Positions 26,885 to 34,984 of a stretch of DNA of 64,000 nucleotides are shown here, piece by piece. Position numbers and translations under genes: made by a program. Location: the NCBI RefSeq assembly GCF_000427685.1, contig NZ_ATYM01000003.1, positions 248,001 to 312,000 on the forward strand, given 5' to 3'. Within the stretch, counting starts at the first letter, position 1, and each line of letters begins with the position of its first letter. Source of the DNA: Haloplanus natans DSM 17983 (lineage in GTDB: Archaea > Halobacteriota > Halobacteria > Halobacteriales > Haloferacaceae). Under the pieces are notes generated by a model, which was not told the DNA's origin, made no database searches, and worked only from the letters and a program-made list of their open reading frames with translations.

Positions 26885-27241
26885 CTATCGAAGCTCGGCT
26901 GTATCGTCCGCGAAGCCGACTGTGACGAGATATTCGAGGAACTCGTCGAACCGATCCACGTCGCTGGGCGTGTCGGTTTCGAGGTGGCGGGCCCACTCGA
27001 TCGCCCACTGAAACGCAGGATCAGCTCCGCCCTTCCCATGGATATACCACCAGCGCGCCGCTTTCAGCACGACGAGCGGGTTTGTCGGCGGCTCCGTACC
27101 TGCCAGCGCACGGGTCAGCGACTGGATCTCCTCGGGAACGTCGCTTGCGTGGACGTCGCCGGACTGCGTGTTCGCGATATCGACGGGAATCTCGTCGATC
27201 GAGACCTCTCTCGGTGACTGTTGTTGACTCACGGGAATCAC
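26885..27241 (-). CDS. Unknown protein of accessory cluster 1
   Basis: 118 residues from GTG at 27241; another GTG at 27232 is possible. Disordered first 30 residues (SQQQSPREVSIDEIPVDIAN), then helical, with NPLVVLKAARWWYIHGKGGA and FQWAIEWARHLETDTPSDVD. No family recognised. It ends just before the ArdC-like gene's leader and begins after its own T5/hairpin leader, so it is the first gene of the cluster. Confidence 0.6.
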   Translation of the reverse strand: MIPVSQQQSPREVSIDEIPVDIANTQSGDVHASDVPEEIQSLTRALAGTEPPTNPLVVLKAARWWYIHGKGGADPAFQWAIEWARHLETDTPSDVDRFDEFLEYLVTVGFADDTAELR

Positions 27242-27265
27242 CTGACTGCGAGGGCGTTCGCTGAA

Positions 27266-27294
27266 GCCCTCACCCTCTCAGGGGGCAGAAAAAC
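27266..27294 (-). promoter_or_regulatory. T-tract plus hairpin leader (118-residue protein gene)
   Basis: Minus strand: TTGTTTTTCTGCCCCCTGAG followed by AGGGTGAGGGC. T5 at 27289-27293, about 50 bp before the start. Confidence 0.6.
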
Positions 27295-27319
27295 AATCCA
27301 CAGCCGGTCCGCCGGTGTC

Positions 27320-28084
27320 TCAGCGGCCGATGGTGCCCTGGCGCGTGACCGGCGCGTCGGGATTGATGCTGAACGCGACGATGGTGGCGTCCTCGGTTGC
27401 CGTGACCGCCACATCGTCGTCGCCGGTCACGAGTGCGCTCTCGGTGTACTCGACTGACTCATCACCGACTTCGACGGCCCCGTCGAACACGTACAGGTAG
27501 GTGTGGCGGCCCGGTCGCGACGGGAGCGTGGTCGTTGCTCCGGCTGCGAGTCGACAGTCGTAGAAGTCGACGTCGTTCCGCACGTACAACGGGGCGTCGG
27601 TGCCCTCGGGGCCGACCAGGTGACGCCACTCGCCGGCGACCGGGTTGGGGATCGGCTCGTGCTGAATACCAGGGTCGAGGTCGAGGCTGTGCGGGCGGAC
27701 GAAGATCTGGAGCATTCGCAGCGGCGGGTCGTCGGCGAGCGTCTCCTCGGAGTGCCATAAGCCGCTGCCGGCGTTCATCACCATCAGATGGTCGGAATCG
27801 GTGACCAGTTGGTTGCCCTGGCGGTCGTCGTGGCGCATCACGCCCTTGGGCACCCACGAGATGATCTCCTCGTTTTTGTGCTGGTGCATCCGGATCAGGG
27901 TCCCGGGGTCCATGAACGACTCCACGACCGTCGCGAGCGGCCCGTAGCCGTGGTCGTCGTGATCGGGGACGGCACGGCCGGGGAAGTTGAAGTGGATCCG
28001 GAACTTGCCCTGGTTCTGCGAGACGTCCGTTCGTGGTGCCGTATAGATGCGAGAGTGGGTCTGTGCGGAAGGCGACTCGTCCAT
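27320..28084 (-). CDS. Pirin-family cupin protein
   Basis: 254 residues from MDESPSAQTHSRIYTAP (ATG 28084). The N-terminal cupin carries the pirin metal site (GTLIRMHQHKNEEIISWVPK; HxH and E, with a later H in SGLWHSEE) and PLRMLQIFVRPHSLDLDPGI. The C-terminal cupin covers about 160-250 (HTYLYVFDGAVEVGDESVEY). Related pirins bind iron and some are quercetinases; substrate here is unknown. It begins the metabolic island and is convergent with nothing nearby. Confidence 0.85.
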   Translation of the reverse strand: MDESPSAQTHSRIYTAPRTDVSQNQGKFRIHFNFPGRAVPDHDDHGYGPLATVVESFMDPGTLIRMHQHKNEEIISWVPKGVMRHDDRQGNQLVTDSDHLMVMNAGSGLWHSEETLADDPPLRMLQIFVRPHSLDLDPGIQHEPIPNPVAGEWRHLVGPEGTDAPLYVRNDVDFYDCRLAAGATTTLPSRPGRHTYLYVFDGAVEVGDESVEYTESALVTGDDDVAVTATEDATIVAFSINPDAPVTRQGTIGR

Positions 28085-28357
28085 TACCTTGTGTAGTCGC
28101 TCACCCGCTAAATGGGTTCTGCGCTCCTTCGTGGCTTCACGCTGAGTAGATGGGTCGCTACCCTCATGCCGGCGGGAAGTAGACACTCTGATCGCTGGGA
28201 ATACCTTTCTGACAGGTTGGTATTGTATTAAATTATTGATGGTTTCAGATGGATCTGTTGCATACAGGGACGGTATGTGGCAGGGCTATTCGAATAATAC
28301 CGAAATGACTGAACCAACCGGTAGATGTTACTGGCACGTCCAGCACCAGAAGTCCGA

Positions 28358-28981
28358 TCAGTTGCCGTCTAGTTCACCGAGTAGTTGTGGGAGAATGATC
28401 CTATCGAGGATTTCACGGCCTCTTTCGATTGCTTCGTCATCTCCGAGACATACTTTTCGCATTCGGGATGTGGAGATGACATCGTTGATGGCGGTCGCAA
28501 ACGTATCTGCATCGACATCTTGGAACTCTCCCTCCTCAATCCCTCTTTCGATGATCGCGACGAGAATCCCTTTGAGATGGAAGTAATTCTCCAGTAGTAA
28601 TTCTTGATGCCGGGGATAGTGTTGTGCCTGTGAGCGAAGTTCGATGAGTGCCGTGACGAACGCCCAATGGTCGAAGTTCTCGAGATCCGGTCCATAGAAA
28701 AATTGCTGAATGTAGCTGTCGAGTTGCTGTTCGGGGTCGACATCATCTCCGACCGCAATCCCACGCTCATATTCTTCAAGTAGATACTTGAGAACAGCCT
28801 CGATCAGATCGTCTTTGCCGTCGTAGTAGTGATTGATAAGTTGACGGCTTTTCCCGAAATACTCGTCAATGTCTCGTACCCGGAGGCGGCTGTACCCGTG
28901 TTCACACAGCGCACGAGCAGTCGCTTGCATCAGGTCTTCGTAGGTTTCTTCGGGAATCTCCGGTCGACTAGTCCTCGTCAT
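28358..28981 (-). CDS. TetR-family regulator
   Basis: 207 residues from MTRTSRPEIPEETYEDLMQA. The HTH is ARALCEHGYSRLRVRDIDEY, FGKSRQLINHYYDGKDDLIE (residues ~22-62). The C-terminal ligand domain is all-helical (WAFVTALIELRSQAQHYPRH). Ends LDRIILPQLLGELDGN. The nearest genes it might control are the SDR and MFS genes; a 16-bp palindrome at 31773 is a candidate site but the link is speculative. The 270-bp interval to the pirin gene has no gene. Confidence 0.85.
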   Translation of the reverse strand: MTRTSRPEIPEETYEDLMQATARALCEHGYSRLRVRDIDEYFGKSRQLINHYYDGKDDLIEAVLKYLLEEYERGIAVGDDVDPEQQLDSYIQQFFYGPDLENFDHWAFVTALIELRSQAQHYPRHQELLLENYFHLKGILVAIIERGIEEGEFQDVDADTFATAINDVISTSRMRKVCLGDDEAIERGREILDRIILPQLLGELDGN

Positions 28982-29068
28982 ATCCAATTACTACAGCCTG
29001 AGGAAGTTGCCCATGATAACGATGGGGGATAGTTTGGCCTGTCTCGGATAGATCTACACATCGGATGT

Positions 29069-29398
29069 CTACGCTTCACCAGCGATCTCGTCCCATAGCG
29101 GTGGGTACTTTTCGATTCGTTCCCAGCCTTCTGTCTCCCTTACATTCTCCTCAACCACTACGAGGTCGTCGAAATACTGGCCCAGAACTTCACGTTCCAT
29201 TGCGAGCGGTGGCGTATAGTAATCCTCCTCGACCCAGACAGCCTCTCCCGTATCTGGGTCGAAACGTGCATTGTTTAGAGACTTTGTCATTGCACGTCCG
29301 AAGGGATTCATCTGCTCGATTTCACCAGTATCAAGTCGTTCACGCAGCTCGGGGAATTCGTCGGGTTTCGGACACCCACGCACGAGTCGATATGCCAT
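29069..29398 (-). CDS. Unknown 109-residue protein
   Basis: Starts MAYRLVRGCPKPDEFPELRE (ATG 29398; a longer reading is not credible). Contains NPFGRAMTKSLNNARFDPDT and a mixed C-terminus DDLVVVEENVRETEGWERIE. Soluble, acidic, no motif. Located between the TetR and SDR genes and separate from both (about 90 and 230 bp). A small accessory role in the metabolic island is possible. Confidence 0.6.
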   Translation of the reverse strand: MAYRLVRGCPKPDEFPELRERLDTGEIEQMNPFGRAMTKSLNNARFDPDTGEAVWVEEDYYTPPLAMEREVLGQYFDDLVVVEENVRETEGWERIEKYPPLWDEIAGEA

Positions 29399-29628
29399 GA
29401 TACAAACTATGAGATTTGGGAATATAAGGCCATAGCTCGCCTTTTCAGGTCGATTCAAAGCAGACCAGCGATACCGGAGAGTGCCCTCGGGTCGAGGGTC
29501 GGTTTATTGCTACTCTGAAATCCACAGTTTGATTCTGCTACTTTATATTAGCTCAGATATATCCCTCTCAACACTGTAGAAATCGTCATACGACAGATTC
29601 TTGCCCGCCAACGGCAACAAATCGGACG

Positions 29629-30387
29629 ATGTCTGAGTCTGAGTTTGCTGACCGTGTGGCACTAGTGACAGGAAGTAGCCGCGGAATCGGAGCTGAGACG
29701 GTGAAACTGCTCGCCGACCGTGGCGCGAAGGTCGTCATCAACTATCGCTCTAGCGAGACGGAAGCGCACGCGGTGGCTGAGGAGATCAGTGACGCCGGCG
29801 GCGAGGCACTCGTCGCGCAAGCCGACGTTCGAGACGAGGACGCGGTCGAGCGAATGGTTGAGGGCGTCCTCGACCAGTGGGGGCGGATCGATGTGCTCGT
29901 CAACAACGCGAACATGCCGTTTGCGGTCGAGCCATTCGAGTCGATGAGTTGGGATGAGTTCTCGTCGAAACTCGACGCCGAACTCAAGGCTGCCTTCACC
30001 GTCTCGAAAGCGGTGTTACCACACATGGTCGAGCAGGAGTACGGCCGCGTGGTGTACGTCTCGAGCGGTGCCGGCGAGAGTCCGACACCGGGATTCATCG
30101 CCCACGGCACGGCCAAGGGCGGCCTTGACACGTTCGCCAAATACATCGCCCAAGAGTACGGTCCCCACGGCATCACCGCGAACGTCGTGGCGCCGGGACT
30201 GGTCGAAACTGACGCCACGGCTGATCGCATCGACGAGGTACGCGAGCACGTCGCGTCACAGACTCCGATGGATCGGGTGGCTCAACCCGAGGATGTCGCC
30301 CACGCGATTGCCGCACTCTCCGGTAAGGACGCCCAGTTCGTGACCGGGACCTATACGCCCGTCAACGGCGGGAGCGAGATGGAATAG
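29629..30387 (+). CDS. Short-chain dehydrogenase/reductase-like protein with His at the catalytic Tyr position
   Basis: 252 residues. NAD(P)-binding TGSSRGIG at 14-21, NNAN at 92-95, catalytic-region Ser145/146 (YVSSGAGE). The usual YxxxK appears as H159-G-T-A-K163 (FIAHGTAKGGL), so the proton-donating tyrosine is replaced by histidine while Lys is kept. Arg39 (INYRSS) suggests NADP preference. C-terminus FVTGTYTPVNGGSEME is of the usual FabG-like type. Either an altered mechanism or a non-dehydrogenase role. Confidence 0.85.
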   Translation: MSESEFADRVALVTGSSRGIGAETVKLLADRGAKVVINYRSSETEAHAVAEEISDAGGEALVAQADVRDEDAVERMVEGVLDQWGRIDVLVNNANMPFAVEPFESMSWDEFSSKLDAELKAAFTVSKAVLPHMVEQEYGRVVYVSSGAGESPTPGFIAHGTAKGGLDTFAKYIAQEYGPHGITANVVAPGLVETDATADRIDEVREHVASQTPMDRVAQPEDVAHAIAALSGKDAQFVTGTYTPVNGGSEME

Positions 30388-30436
30388 CGGCAGCCTCTGG
30401 CTGACGTCTTAACGCTCGAGAAGTATCGCATACTCA

Positions 30437-31698
30437 CTAGTCTGCTGGGCCAGTAGTCTGTACGCTGGATTCTGCAGTCGGTTCTTCAACTTGAGTCGAC
30501 ACGAGAACGAATCCAATCACTGCGAGCGCACCACCGAAGGCAAATGGAGTGATAAATCCGTATCTGATGAGAAAGCCGGATATAACTTGACCAAAAGAGA
30601 TTCCGAGTCCGAATGCAACCGTAAGAACGGAAAGCTGTGCACCGGATTGGCCCTTTTTTGCTAGGTCCCCGGCTAAGGCGAGTGCTGGTGCAAAGACCAT
30701 CGCCCCGCTCACTCCCTGAAGAATCCGAGCCACGATCATCTGCCACGGCTCGACAACTATACCTTGGACGAGAGTAGTTGGGACGAGGAAGGCGAGTCCT
30801 GCAATGATGAACAGGCGGCGTCCTATCCGGTCACTGGCCGTTCCAACAATCGGTTGTGTCACCGCTAGTGCGCCGATAAACGCTGCAAACTGAATCGAGA
30901 AGAGAATCGCCCCCTGACCGAGCCGGTCATTTACTGTCGGCTGTATCGGCGCTAATAGCGCGATGCATGTCGACATGGCAAGGGTGGCCAGCCCCAACGT
31001 GAAAATCGGATCCAACAGGTGACGACCGGTTTGATCGCGAACGGCTAGAGCAACGTCGTCGCTTGTCGGCATCGTCTCTTCCGGATCAGAGACCAGTACT
31101 TGGACTAATAGAATACTCGCTAGCGCGGCGAATGCCGCAGTTGCAAACGCAGCATCAAATCCGCTCACCTGAATATTGGTTCCGAACGACAGTTGATACG
31201 GTCCGCCTTCGACGATGACACCTGCAGCGAGTGGTCCAGCACCAAATCCCGTCAGTCGAAAGGCGTTGTAGACACCCATGTTTCCACCACGACTCTTCGA
31301 TGCACTCAGTTCGTTCACGAGCGCAATGCTGGCAGTGATCGTCAGGGCGGCGGCGATCCCCTGAATTACTCGGATGAGCATGAGACTTACGTAGCTCCCG
31401 GCAACCGAGAACGCAAGGTCGGTGAGCGCGAGTATGGCCAATCCGACGATGACGAACAGTTTTCGTTTTCCTGCCCTGTCCGATAGACGCCCAGCGATCG
31501 GCTGGACGACACTACTGACGAACCCAAAGAGAGCGAGGACGAGTCCTGAGACGAAGGCCTCGGTGAGGCCGAATGTCCCCCTGTAACCGCACCACTGGCC
31601 ACGTAGAGTGGAAGAACGACGATAAGAAATGAATTCCCGACCGCGTCGGCCATTCGGGCAATTCCAAGCACGACGACGCGGCGATCCGTATCAACCAT
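30437..31698 (-). pseudogene. MFS transporter with a frameshift near residue 38
   Basis: The first 38 residues (MVDTDRRVVVLGIARMADAV ... LPLYVASGAVTGG) are in one frame. The rest (TFGLTEAFVSGLVLALFGFV, then SDRAGKRKLFVIVGLAILAL with the MFS loop motif, to the end) is in another. The break is in a run of five G at about 31580; a sixth G restores one frame. Twelve membrane segments can be counted across the joined product. Without a frameshift only a 334-residue product from a later ATG would be made. Might also be a base-calling error. Confidence 0.8.
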
Positions 31699-31772
31699 TC
31701 CCTTCGTCACCTCGGAAACCAATTCGCTCGATCATCGTGTAGTAACGCCTCTAAGAAGGAGTCGGATAAATA

Positions 31773-31788
31773 TTTTCCACTTGGAAAA
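31773..31788. promoter_or_regulatory. 16-bp palindrome upstream of the MFS gene
   Basis: TTTTCCA, CT, TGGAAAA, 75 bp before the MFS start at 31698, embedded in AT-rich promoter-like DNA. A likely operator. Confidence 0.5.
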
Positions 31789-31876
31789 CAATATTTCGGA
31801 AAGTAAGCAATGGGCGAGAGTTGACTTGCCCACGCGACTCGCTACAGCAATATTACGCAGGGAGTAACAGGCCAGT

Positions 31877-32225
31877 GTGACATCCTCGCCGGCCTAAAGG
31901 GCGACGCTTCCCGAGGTTCCGATGTTGCTCCGGTCACTTCCGATGGTTGGGAATCTAAGGTTTGTGACCGACGGCACTGGCAGTGCCACGCTACCGATAC
32001 TCGTCCCCGGCGTGGGGTAGCGAGTTATCTGGTTGGTTTGTGTCGGTCGGCGCGGTCGGCTCACTGTTTTGATTTTGGCTCTCGCCGTGGCAAACACCGA
32101 GTCGACTGCCAGTTTTCCGCGCACATCCCCGAATATGACGCGATGGGATCTGAACCTTCGCCATGCACAGTGAAAGTAACCGAAGACGGGCGCTGTATCC
32201 CCGCGCTGAAGCGCGAGGTTTTAGC
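31877..32225 (-). mobile_element. TnpB-less IS1341-type element or relic, second copy
   Basis: Begins TGACATCCTCGCCGGCC followed by AAAGGGCGACGCTTCCCGAG, matching the right ends at 13090 and (complement) 21247. The other end holds CCCCGCGCTGAAGCGCG, comparable with the left hairpin at 20818. About 350 bp, opposite orientation to the copy at 20811. No nuclease domain is encoded. The outer left limit is approximate. Confidence 0.6.
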
Positions 32226-32672
32226 GCCCTTCACCGCAGTAGATAAAGAATCGGAGAGGCGTCCAGTGGTGATGCCAACCACGGTTGCCCCTCAATTGCG
32301 AAGTACTTCGACCGCCGGGGTTCGGGGGCCATGCATCCACTCCGAGGATGCAGTTTACCATATGGCAAACAGAGATATAAGTTCATCGCCGTTTGATGTC
32401 TCGAAAACCCGCTTTCGACCGTCACCAGGCGCAAGAGTGGCAGATCAGGGAATCGGCTTCCGCCTGAACGTGCAGAGGCTCTTAGTGCCGGCCACCTCTA
32501 CGTCTCACCTCTCCTGCTAATCGTCCGAGATGGTCTCTCTGTCCACGTTTCGGCACCGGGTGTCCATAACAATTAAACAGTAAACATATATCGTCGAGTG
32601 TCGCTGCCTGTTATCGTCCGTCGTTCGACTTCGTGATAATGACTATCACTCTACCATTGTTCGAGGTGGGTG
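32226..32672 (+). promoter_or_regulatory. Upstream region of the acetone carboxylase operon
   Basis: No gene. Near the right end is an archaeal promoter-like segment, AAACAGTAAACATATATC at 32573-32590, about 85 bp before the ATG, and GAGGTGGGTG just upstream of the ATG at 32673 as a ribosome-binding site. Short direct and inverted AT motifs occur at 32345-32380 without clear symmetry. Confidence 0.45.
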
Positions 32673-34844
32673 ATGGCAAGTTCAGAAGACGATCCGTCCG
32701 AGCACCACAACGCGGAGATCCTGTCCATCGACGCTGGAGGGACGATGACGGATACGTTCCTCATGGACTCGAATGGCGAGTTCACCGTCGGGAAAGCCAA
32801 AACGACTCCCGACGACGAGTCCCGTGGATTTCTCAAATCATCGCAGGATGCTCTTGAAGACTGGAACCTCAGTGTTGCCGAGGGGTTCCCGAACCTCGTG
32901 TCCACGGTGTACTCCGGGACAGCGATGCTTAACCGACTCGTCGAACGGGAGAGCGAAGTCGATGTGGGGATCCTCATCACCGGCGGGATGGAGGACACGC
33001 TCCGAATGGGACGTGGCCGACAGTCGTACACCGGCTACTCCTACTCCGACCGGCTCCACGTCAACACGCACAAACACCCCGATCCCCTGATCCCGCGCAA
33101 CCGAATCCGCGGCGTTCGGGAGCGTATCGACGTTAAGGGGAACACGCTGGTTCCGCTTTACGAGGACGACGTTCGAGAGGGTGTCAACGACCTCCTGGAC
33201 CAAGGGGTTGACCACATCGTCGTCATGTACCTCCACTCGTACAAGAACGGGGAGCACGAACATCGAACCGAGGAGATTGCGATCGAGATCATCGAAGAAC
33301 GAGGGGCGGAAACGTCGGTCATGCTCTCCAGCGAGTACTACCCGACGCTGAAGGAGTCGGAACGGCTGAACACGGTCACAGCGGAGGCGTTCGCTGCCGA
33401 ACCGTCGCGTGACCAATTGTCGAACATTCAGGAGGCTGTCGACGATCAAGGAGGGGAAGTCGGCGTTCGCGTCATGGCGAGTCACGGCGGGACCATCGAC
33501 ATCAACGCCAACGAACTGGCTCGAACGCTGATCTCCGGGCCCATCGGTGGGATGATCGGTGCCAACTACTTCGGGCAGAAACTCGGATACGAGAATCTGG
33601 TCTGTACCGACATCGGTGGCACCAGTTTCGACATGGGCATCATCATCGATAACGACTGGCAGATCGACTACAGCCCAGAGATGGCGCGTCTGCTTCTGTC
33701 GCTGCCGATGGTGAACATGGAGAGCGTCGGGGCAGGGACGGGCAGTTACGTCCGAGTGAATCCCACGTTCGATAAAATCGAACTCGGCCCGGAGAGCGCG
33801 GGCGATCAGGTCGGCGTCAGCGCGGTCGAAACCGATGTCGAGACGGTGACGGTGACGGACTGCCATGTGGCGATGGGCTGGATCAACCCGGACAACTTCC
33901 TCGGCGGCGATATGCCCATCGACCGCGACGTGGCCGAACGCGAGATCAAAGAACAGATCGCCGACCCGCTCAACATGGGCATCTACGAGGCCGCACAGGG
34001 AGTCATCGACATCCTCGAGAGCAAACTCCGGAACGACCTCGAAGCCGTCGTGACCGGCGAGGGGTACGCCCCGTCGAATTTCAAGTGCCTCTCGTACGGC
34101 GGTGGCGGCCCGGTCCACACCGCCGGCTACACCAAGGATCTAGGATTCGACGAGGTACTCATCCCCGAGTGGGCGGCCGGCTTCTCGGCGTTCGGCTGTG
34201 GTGCTGCGGACTACGAGTACCGCTACGACCAGACCACAAGCATCGACATCGACGCCGACCTCACGATGGAGGAGGCCGCGGAAACCGCCGGCGCGAAGCT
34301 GACAGAAGTCTGGAAGAACCTCGAACAGAAGGTCGAAAACGAGTTCGAGAACAGCAACATCGGGCGGAGCGAAATCGAGTTCCAGTACAACATCCTCGGT
34401 CAGTACCAGGGCCAACTCAACAGCATCGACATCGAGTCGCCGGTGTCCCGCGCCGACTCGCCGCAGAAACTCGAACGACTTCTCGACACTTTCGAGGAGG
34501 GGTACCGCCGTCAGTACTCCGAGGAGGCTCGCTCGCCGGAACTCGGTCACACGATCACGCAGGCGTCCGTTCGCGGCGTCCGAGACGTGGTGAAACCGGA
34601 GATTCCGACGGAACGGCCGGTCGGATCCGAGCCGCCTGAAGAGGCGTACAAACACTCCCGAGAAGCCTACTGGGACGGCGAGTGGCTGGAGACCGATATC
34701 TACGACCTCCACGCGCTCCAGCCCGGCAACGAGTTGCAGGGTCCGGCGATCATGGAGGGGGCCGCCACGACGTACGCCCTCCCGCCGGACTGTGAAACCT
34801 GGCTCGACGAGCACCGCGTCCACCACCTGACCCGGACGGAGTGA
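32673..34844 (+). CDS. acxA: Acetone carboxylase beta subunit (HyuA-type ATPase)
   Basis: 723 residues from MASSEDDPSEHHNAEIL. ASKHA-type ATP-binding motifs: phosphate-1 LSIDAGGTMTDTF near residue 18, phosphate-2 VCTDIGGTSFDMGI near 312, adenosine region LSYGGGGPVHTAGY near 471. Length matches the ~717-residue AcxA subunit better than general hydantoinase A. It activates acetone and bicarbonate by phosphorylation with ATP in the alpha2beta2gamma2 carboxylase. First gene of the plus-strand operon; acetophenone carboxylase is the main alternative but normally has more subunits. Confidence 0.85.
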   Translation: MASSEDDPSEHHNAEILSIDAGGTMTDTFLMDSNGEFTVGKAKTTPDDESRGFLKSSQDALEDWNLSVAEGFPNLVSTVYSGTAMLNRLVERESEVDVGILITGGMEDTLRMGRGRQSYTGYSYSDRLHVNTHKHPDPLIPRNRIRGVRERIDVKGNTLVPLYEDDVREGVNDLLDQGVDHIVVMYLHSYKNGEHEHRTEEIAIEIIEERGAETSVMLSSEYYPTLKESERLNTVTAEAFAAEPSRDQLSNIQEAVDDQGGEVGVRVMASHGGTIDINANELARTLISGPIGGMIGANYFGQKLGYENLVCTDIGGTSFDMGIIIDNDWQIDYSPEMARLLLSLPMVNMESVGAGTGSYVRVNPTFDKIELGPESAGDQVGVSAVETDVETVTVTDCHVAMGWINPDNFLGGDMPIDRDVAEREIKEQIADPLNMGIYEAAQGVIDILESKLRNDLEAVVTGEGYAPSNFKCLSYGGGGPVHTAGYTKDLGFDEVLIPEWAAGFSAFGCGAADYEYRYDQTTSIDIDADLTMEEAAETAGAKLTEVWKNLEQKVENEFENSNIGRSEIEFQYNILGQYQGQLNSIDIESPVSRADSPQKLERLLDTFEEGYRRQYSEEARSPELGHTITQASVRGVRDVVKPEIPTERPVGSEPPEEAYKHSREAYWDGEWLETDIYDLHALQPGNELQGPAIMEGAATTYALPPDCETWLDEHRVHHLTRTE

Positions 34845-34984
34845 GAGCGGGCGACCGCTCTCGTGCAGAGATGCATCTGTCCCGCTCGTCGTTCCCAGCG
34901 AGCGACTCGGGGGGCAGGTGCACTGTACGAGCCCGTATCTGGCTCAGAACAGATGCCAACGTAACCGACGCAACTAAGCACACA

